This document shows, in pieces, positions 5,568-9,682 of a DNA stretch of 9,682 bases. The notes below the pieces were generated by a model. That model ran no database searches and was not told the DNA's origin. It was given only the letters and a program-made list of their open reading frames with translations. The first letter of the stretch is position 1. Each line of letters opens with the position of its first letter. This stretch comes from Actinomycetes bacterium. GTDB lineage: Bacteria > Actinomycetota > Actinomycetes > Actinomycetales > JAJYRW01. The translations under genes and the position numbers were made by a program. The stretch covers positions 1 to 9,682 of the forward strand of contig JAJYRW010000043.1 in NCBI GenBank assembly GCA_021793895.1, given 5' to 3'.

Positions 5568-6911
5568 CTAGAACATATCCGGAGTCGGGGATTGGACTCC
5601 TACTTGATGTGAATCCGGCGCTGCGCCGGACCCGAAGATCTCGATGAGATCCATTTCCCCAGAAATTACATTGCTAAGCCGCCGGATGCCCTCGGCGATT
5701 CGCTCTTCAGTGGGGTAACAGAAAGATAGGCGCATATTTCGATGGCCGGAACCGTCTGAGTAAAAGCCAGTCCCCGGCACATATGCAACGCGTTGGGTCA
5801 CAGCCCGGGGTAGCATTGCCTTCGCATCCAAGCCTTCGGGCAGCGTCGCCCAGACATAAAACCCACCCGTAGGCACATTCCATGACAACTGGGGCAGCCG
5901 ATCTGACAGCGCCTGGATCATGGCATCGCGTCGACCCTGGTACATCTTTTGGAAAGATTTAATCTGGGCCTGCCAGTCAGCGTTTTTTAGATAACTCGAA
6001 ACGGCCATCTGCGAGTAGGAGCTCGGGCTTAAAATTGTCGCTTCGGAGGCAATAACGAGCTTTTCTCGCACCGCGTGTGGCGCCACAGCCCAGCCCACCC
6101 GATAACCCGGAGCAAAGGTTTTTGAGAAGGAACCGAGGTAAATAACCCCTTCATCGTCTATGGAGCGCAAAGCAGGCATTGGCTCTTGGTCAAATCCAAG
6201 TAAACCGTACGGATTGTCTTCTAAAACTAGGACCCCGTAGCGCTTGGCGATTTCCAAGATGCGAGGTCGGCGCTCAACGGAGAGGCAAATCCCGGCGGGA
6301 TTGTGAAAATTTGGGACCGTATACAAAAACTTTACGGCCCGGCCCGCCTTTTTTAGGTTTTCAAGTGTTTCTTCGAGTAGCTCGGGGATGATCCCCTCGG
6401 CGTCCATTTCGACGTGAACAACATCGGCCTGGTACTGGCTAAATACTCCCAGCGCACCGACGTAAGAGGGACCCTCGGCAATGACGACGTCGCCGGGATT
6501 AATGAAGATCCGAGTGACAAGGTCAATGGCCTGTTGCGAACCGGTGGTAACGACCACGTCGTCTGGATGAGCCTCAATGCCCTCCAGCCGCATGACGTCT
6601 AAAATCTGCTCGCGCAACTCGACAATGCCCTGCCCAGAACAGTACTGGAGCGCGGCTTGCCCATGATCGAGTACTAATTCCCGGTTCAGTTCCGCTACCG
6701 CATTGAGGGGCAGCGCATCCAAATTGGGCATGCCGCCCGCAAGTGAAACCACTTCCGGGCGGCTCGCCACTGAAAATAGGGCGCGTATCTCTGAAGTGCG
6801 CATGCCCGCGGTGCGGTCTGCATAGGACCCCAACCAGGAATCGAGCCGGGTACCGCTCGGTTCTGTTTTGCTCGATTCTTGCGGCAACGGATCCGCTCCC
6901 TTCACTGACAT
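5568..6911 (-). CDS. PLP-dependent aminotransferase, class I/II (LysN/2-aminoadipate-like)
   Basis: 447 residues, fold-type I. VSLAGGMPN (55-63) and LQYCSGQGIVELR (88-100) are N-terminal substrate-loop motifs of the MocR/LysN/KAT-II branch. TTGSQQAID (122-130) binds the PLP phosphate. VPNFHNPAG (199-207) has N204, and LEDNPYG (230-236) has the PLP-pairing D232 and Y235. GSFSKTFAPGYRVGW (260-274) contains the Schiff-base lysine K264, and NMRLSF (392-397) has the carboxylate-binding R394. All catalytic residues are present. No winged-helix DNA-binding domain precedes it, so it is an enzyme, not a MocR regulator. The substrate cannot be told; relatives act on 2-aminoadipate, kynurenine, branched-chain or aromatic amino acids. 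A ~40-residue N-terminal extension and a C-terminal tail after ~420 flank the fold. ATG 6911 has only a weak AGAAG upstream, and GTG two codons further in is an alternative. It starts 31 bp after the trxA stop; a short CGCGC/GCGCG hairpin (6921-6938) sits in that gap. Confidence 0.88.
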   Translation of the reverse strand: MSVKGADPLPQESSKTEPSGTRLDSWLGSYADRTAGMRTSEIRALFSVASRPEVVSLAGGMPNLDALPLNAVAELNRELVLDHGQAALQYCSGQGIVELREQILDVMRLEGIEAHPDDVVVTTGSQQAIDLVTRIFINPGDVVIAEGPSYVGALGVFSQYQADVVHVEMDAEGIIPELLEETLENLKKAGRAVKFLYTVPNFHNPAGICLSVERRPRILEIAKRYGVLVLEDNPYGLLGFDQEPMPALRSIDDEGVIYLGSFSKTFAPGYRVGWAVAPHAVREKLVIASEATILSPSSYSQMAVSSYLKNADWQAQIKSFQKMYQGRRDAMIQALSDRLPQLSWNVPTGGFYVWATLPEGLDAKAMLPRAVTQRVAYVPGTGFYSDGSGHRNMRLSFCYPTEERIAEGIRRLSNVISGEMDLIEIFGSGAAPDSHQVGVQSPTPDMF

Positions 6912-6942
6912 ACGCTTCTACGCGCACCCTATCGCGCGAAAG

Positions 6943-7266
6943 CTAGAGGAACTCAGCCAGTTCCTTCGTCAGCGCAGCCTTGGGTCGTGCACCCACGATT
7001 GTTTTCACCAGTTCGCCACCGGAGTAGACATTCATGGTGGGAATTGAGGTGATTCCATATGAAGCGGCAATCTGCGGGTTCTCGTCAGTATTGACCTTCA
7101 CAATTTTGAGTTTTTCAGCGTGTTCGGCCGCCATTTCTTCCAGGATGGGCGCAACCTGGCGGCATGGACCGCACCACGGCGCCCAAAACTCGACCAGTAC
7201 CGGCTTATCGGCTTTCAGAACTTCACTGTCGAAGGTGGCGTCAGTGGCAGTGTGTGGCTGGGACAT
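6943..7266 (-). CDS. trxA: thioredoxin
   Basis: 107 residues, standard single-domain thioredoxin. FWAPWCGPCRQVAPILEEMA (27-46) holds the redox-active WCGPC (C32, C35). The buried acidic position corresponds to E26. VNTDENPQIAASYGITSIPT (58-77) carries the cis-proline P76, and the GG of YSGGELV (81-87) ends the fold. It reduces protein disulfides in the cytosol and is recycled by the thioredoxin reductase encoded just upstream. The ATG start at 7266 is supported by AAAGAGG about 5 nt away. The gap to trxB is 52 bp, consistent with a trxB-trxA operon. The family call is certain; trxA rather than trxC as the symbol is a convention. Confidence 0.96.
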   Translation of the reverse strand: MSQPHTATDATFDSEVLKADKPVLVEFWAPWCGPCRQVAPILEEMAAEHAEKLKIVKVNTDENPQIAASYGITSIPTMNVYSGGELVKTIVGARPKAALTKELAEFL

Positions 7267-7318
7267 ATATACCTCTTTAGATTAATTATGGACGACGATA
7301 CTTTCCAAAGCTTTTAAG

Positions 7319-8332
7319 TTAGCTAAGTGCAGCTTCTGCAGTGGCTTCTTCCGCCCCTGCGGGTTCTACCTCGCCCCGGGCGGCGAGCCAGCGTTCTGCG
7401 TCGAGAGCAGCCGAGCATCCGGTTCCGGCTGCCGTGACCGCCTGGCGGTAAGAGCTGTCCACCAGATCGCCGCATGCGAAGACGCCGGGCAAGTTGGTTT
7501 TGGTGGTGCGTGCGACCACCTGGACGTAGCCCTCATCATCAAGGTCAACTTGGCCGCGCAGGAGCTCGGAGCGGGGATCATGCCCGATCGCAATAAAGAG
7601 CCCGGTGGCATCAATTTCGCGTTCTTCACCCGTTTGGGTGTCACGCAGCCGCAATTTAGTGACCTTGTCTTCGCCTTCGATGTCGATTACCTCGCTATTC
7701 CAAGCGAAGTTGATTTTGGGATCGGCAATTGCGCGATCAGCCATGATCTTGGAGGCGCGTAGTTCGTCGCGGCGGTGAATGATGGTCACTGATTTGGCGA
7801 ATTTTGTTAGAAATGTGGCCTCTTCCATCGCGGAGTCACCCCCGCCGACAACCACAATGTCTTGATCCTTAAAGAAGAAACCGTCACAGGTGGCGCACCA
7901 ACTAACGCCGCGACCAGTCAGGCGGTTCTCATCGGGGAGTCCAAGTTCGCGATAAGCCGAGCCCATCGCCAAAATTACGGCGTGCGCGCGGTACTCCTCC
8001 CCGTTGCCGGTGCGGATCACTTTTACATCCTGGTCTAACTCTAACTCCGTCGCATCATCGAAGATCACTTCGGCGCCAAAATTCTCCGCCTGGGATTGCA
8101 TCCGTTCCATCAGGTCCGGGCCCAAAATGCCGTCCGGGAAGCCGGGAAAGTTCTCGACATCCGTGGTGTTCATCAGCGCACCGCCGGCAGTGACTGATCC
8201 AGCGATCACCAGTGGTGTGAGGCTCGCGCGGGCGGCGTACACAGCGGCGGTCCAGCCGGCCGGACCGGAACCGACGATCACTACATCGCGAATTGGGGCA
8301 GAAACTTCGGAGTTAACCGGTGTGGTGCTCAA
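7319..8332 (-). CDS. trxB: thioredoxin-disulfide reductase (NADPH, FAD)
   Basis: 337 residues, low-Mr bacterial TrxR. The N-terminal FAD-binding motif is [20 protein letters not shown] (17-36). The redox-active CATC is C146/C149 in SWCATCDG. The NADPH-binding fold has [12 protein letters not shown] (161-172) and [10 protein letters not shown] (186-195). The second FAD motif is [10 protein letters not shown] (283-292), followed by [15 protein letters not shown] (296-310). It transfers electrons from NADPH to thioredoxin. The C-terminal 20 residues are Ala/Glu-rich. The start is TTG at 8332: an in-frame TGA lies three codons upstream and no ATG or GTG occurs before the FAD motif, so TTG is the only standard choice. 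Its Shine-Dalgarno is poor (GAAG close by, AAGGA 14 nt away), which may limit translation. A SigR-like promoter lies about 70-95 bp upstream. Confidence 0.96.
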   Translation of the reverse strand: MSTTPVNSEVSAPIRDVVIVGSGPAGWTAAVYAARASLTPLVIAGSVTAGGALMNTTDVENFPGFPDGILGPDLMERMQSQAENFGAEVIFDDATELELDQDVKVIRTGNGEEYRAHAVILAMGSAYRELGLPDENRLTGRGVSWCATCDGFFFKDQDIVVVGGGDSAMEEATFLTKFAKSVTIIHRRDELRASKIMADRAIADPKINFAWNSEVIDIEGEDKVTKLRLRDTQTGEEREIDATGLFIAIGHDPRSELLRGQVDLDDEGYVQVVARTTKTNLPGVFACGDLVDSSYRQAVTAAGTGCSAALDAERWLAARGEVEPAGAEEATAEAALS

Positions 8333-8441
8333 CGTTCTTCACATCATCCTTAGTTGCGGGCTTGATCTGGCAACCAAATTGCCGAATAACCACTAGGGTC
8401 AACACCGGTAACCGTGAAAAACTTCCCGGCTCGGTTCCGCG
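8333..8441. other. 109-bp gap between the pseudokinase gene and trxB
   Basis: This non-coding gap contains the SigR-like promoter and the trxB leader. The sigM and anti-sigma genes that stand next to trxB in M. tuberculosis are not here. No terminator with a T-run is evident for the upstream gene on the - strand, apart from a TTTTT within the promoter spacer without a convincing preceding stem. Confidence 0.6.
8401..8427 (-). promoter_or_regulatory. putative SigR/SigH-type (redox-stress ECF sigma) promoter of trxB
   Basis: On the - strand GGGAAG (8427 to 8422) and GTTG (8403 to 8400) are separated by exactly 18 nt. This fits the GGGAAT-N18-GTT consensus of Streptomyces SigR and is close to the mycobacterial SigH pattern, with one difference in the -35 (G for T). 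Transcription would begin near 8390-8395 and give a leader of about 60 nt before the trxB TTG. trxB-trxA is a classical SigR/SigH target in actinobacteria, which supports the call. The -35 sits 15 bp after the upstream gene's stop codon. No matching sigma-70 promoter with a good -10 is visible here. Confidence 0.5.
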
Positions 8442-9682
8442 TCACTTTACGCTAATTTCTGCGATCGATATGCGGTTATTGCCCTGACTATCTACCGGCA
8501 ATTCTGTTACCCAGATCACGAAAGTGTCTAATTCCACGCTGTCGAATTCAAAGACCGTATCCCCATCGGCGGCGCCATCAGCTAACAGATCGCCACCACC
8601 GGGGTCTTCGTTATCGGTATCCCGAATTTCAATTTGACCGCCCTCCCCATCTATATTGACGCGCACTTGGGAGATTTCTGAAGTCTCTTCCAGCGTCACA
8701 GCCAAACCGATACCGGAGCGTCCCGGGATGGCCGGGTCTACGAACCACTGCGAGTTCCAATAGGTATCGGAGTCTCCATCAATGGCGAGGTGTTGCTGTT
8801 CTGGGTGTTGGCCATCACCGTCCGGATCGACCTCTTCCACGCTGTCGATATATACCGGAGTTAGCGGTTCTTTTGAATCTGACTCATCTTCCTCCTCAGA
8901 TTCTTCTGGTTCTTCCGGCTCGGCGGACTGCGTGGGTGACTCAGAGGGCTCGACTGGAGCTGGCGGAGGAGTTGCGGCGGGTTCACGCGGGGTGAGCGGG
9001 GCGGAAAGAGTCTGGAAGGCCAAAACGACGGCAATGATGACGGTGATAACCACCACACCCAGTACCCAGGGGGTGGGATTAAATGGGGGCTTTTGCGATT
9101 TTTGCGCTGTGCTGGCGGTCTTTCCTGCACCTGCTGAAGCGGCGGCCAGTGGGGCCGGACCGGGAAAAACCGCGGGCGCACCGCGGCCAGTTCCCTGCGT
9201 GAAACGCGGAGCGTTCGAGGGACGTACTCCCACGGTGGTGCGCTGCGGCCCCGTGGCCGGTGGCGCGGCTTCTAGCCGGTCACGGAAGGATTCCCGCTGG
9301 GGAGCGGATGGGGCAGTAGGGGGCGCTGGCGCCACATCGGGAGGTAAATTTTCATCAGCCATTATTAGGGGATCCACCGTCGAAATTTCGGGCCAGGGCG
9401 CCAGTTCCCGGGCAACCTCGGATGCGGAATGTGGCCCATCATTATTCGGGCCGAACGTAACGGTACACAAAGTGTCCAAGTCATTGGGGATTCCCGCGCT
9501 CAACTCGGCGGGCGGGGCCGGCGATCCGGCCACAACCGGTGCTTGCTCCAGATCGGCAATGTGCACGCCGGGGGGAAGCGTACTGGGCCAGCGGCCCGTA
9601 AGGGCGTAGTAGAGATTTGCCACCAGGCCCATCGCATCGGTGCGCGCAGTCACCAGGGGCGGGGCGGTATCGAGGCTGAGAA
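8442..9682 (-). CDS. MurJ-associated pseudokinase / membrane protein with extracellular discoidin-like domain (partial, 5' end outside window)
   Basis: The frame is open from the window end to TGA at 8442-8444, about 413 residues; GTG 9653 is internal, not a supported start. The order is as follows. DAMGLVANLYYALTGRWP (9635-9582) resembles the alpha-F/G region of Ser/Thr kinases, and NDLDTLCTVTFGP...SASEVARELAPW (to about 9393) is the end of the C-lobe. A Pro/Ala-rich cytoplasmic linker follows. One membrane span, WVLGVVVITVIIAVVLAF, covers about 9068-9015. A Pro/Glu/Ser-rich acidic stretch is next (to about 8840). Last is a beta-rich domain, LAIDGDSDTYWNSQWF...GIGLAVTLEETSEISQVRVNI, that resembles F5/8 C (discoidin) carbohydrate-binding folds. 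The same architecture follows MviN/MurJ in M. tuberculosis Rv3910, where the pseudokinase recruits FhaA and regulates lipid II flipping. Whether MurJ is fused or encoded separately cannot be seen here. Confidence 0.85.
   Translation of the reverse strand, partial: LSLDTAPPLVTARTDAMGLVANLYYALTGRWPSTLPPGVHIADLEQAPVVAGSPAPPAELSAGIPNDLDTLCTVTFGPNNDGPHSASEVARELAPWPEISTVDPLIMADENLPPDVAPAPPTAPSAPQRESFRDRLEAAPPATGPQRTTVGVRPSNAPRFTQGTGRGAPAVFPGPAPLAAASAGAGKTASTAQKSQKPPFNPTPWVLGVVVITVIIAVVLAFQTLSAPLTPREPAATPPPAPVEPSESPTQSAEPEEPEESEEEDESDSKEPLTPVYIDSVEEVDPDGDGQHPEQQHLAIDGDSDTYWNSQWFVDPAIPGRSGIGLAVTLEETSEISQVRVNIDGEGGQIEIRDTDNEDPGGGDLLADGAADGDTVFEFDSVELDTFVIWVTELPVDSQGNNRISIAEISVK
9015..9071 (-). other. 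transmembrane segment of the pseudokinase protein
   Basis: About 19 hydrophobic residues (V/I/L/A/F-rich), preceded by a K-rich stretch (KSQKPPFNPTP) and followed by proline- and acid-rich sequence. By the positive-inside rule the kinase side is cytoplasmic and the discoidin-like side extracellular. Confidence 0.85.

Noticed and set aside
7304..7318. AAAGCTTT palindrome between trxA and trxB as a terminator
   Set aside because: The stem is only 4 bp and AT-rich, too weak for intrinsic termination; the trxB-trxA spacing fits an operon.
8782..9609. 275-residue + strand frame, Ser/Gly-rich
   Set aside because: It is the complement of the pseudokinase linker and tail; the Ser-rich run comes from the opposite strand's Glu/Asp codons.

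Overview
This window is a conserved origin-proximal block of an actinobacterial (Actinomycetota) chromosome. The order yidC-jag-rsmG-parA-parB on the + strand, facing trxB-trxA on the - strand with a MurJ-associated pseudokinase gene behind trxB, is the arrangement known from Mycobacterium, Streptomyces and related genera, where it lies a few kb from oriC. Base composition looks moderate for the phylum, mixed rather than extremely GC-rich. The species cannot be named from the sequence. No insertion sequence, phage gene, CRISPR array, tRNA or rRNA is visible.

Layout. 1-304 holds the last ~100 codons of the YidC insertase, a basic disordered tail. jag (367-921, KH-R3H RNA-binding protein) and rsmG (935-1585, 16S rRNA m7G methyltransferase) follow closely. 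Then comes a 979-bp stretch without a credible gene (1586-2564). It carries four parS sites (TGTTTCACGTGAAACA, three perfect and one with a terminal mismatch) and a degenerate 28-bp tandem repeat. parA (2565-3497) and parB (3490-4557) overlap by 8 bp. They encode the ATPase and the CTP-dependent clamp that load on these parS sites for chromosome segregation. parB converges, with only an 8-bp gap, on a - strand group read from right to left: trxB (8332-7319), trxA (7266-6943), a fold-type I PLP aminotransferase (6911-5568) and a D-Ala-D-Ala ligase family ATP-grasp enzyme (5522-4566). Right of trxB, also on the - strand, is the C-terminal part of a MurJ-linked pseudokinase with one membrane span and an extracellular discoidin-like domain (8442 to the window end).

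How it fits together. The + strand handles membrane protein insertion, ribosome maturation and chromosome partition. The - strand combines the NADPH-thioredoxin reductase-thioredoxin couple with an amino-acid aminotransferase and a peptidoglycan dipeptide ligase. A GGGAAG-N18-GTT element ahead of trxB (8427 to 8401) matches the promoter class read by SigR/SigH redox-stress sigma factors, so part of the - strand cluster may be induced by thiol oxidation. Compared with M. tuberculosis, the sigM gene next to trxB and the cwlM gene next to trxA are absent, and aminotransferase-ddl occupies the space before parB.

I do not see a clearly new biological system. The items most worth a second look are the long parS-bearing gap and its repeats, the SigR-like promoter, the seven-codon leader ORF before jag, and the metabolic genes inserted between the thioredoxin and partition genes.
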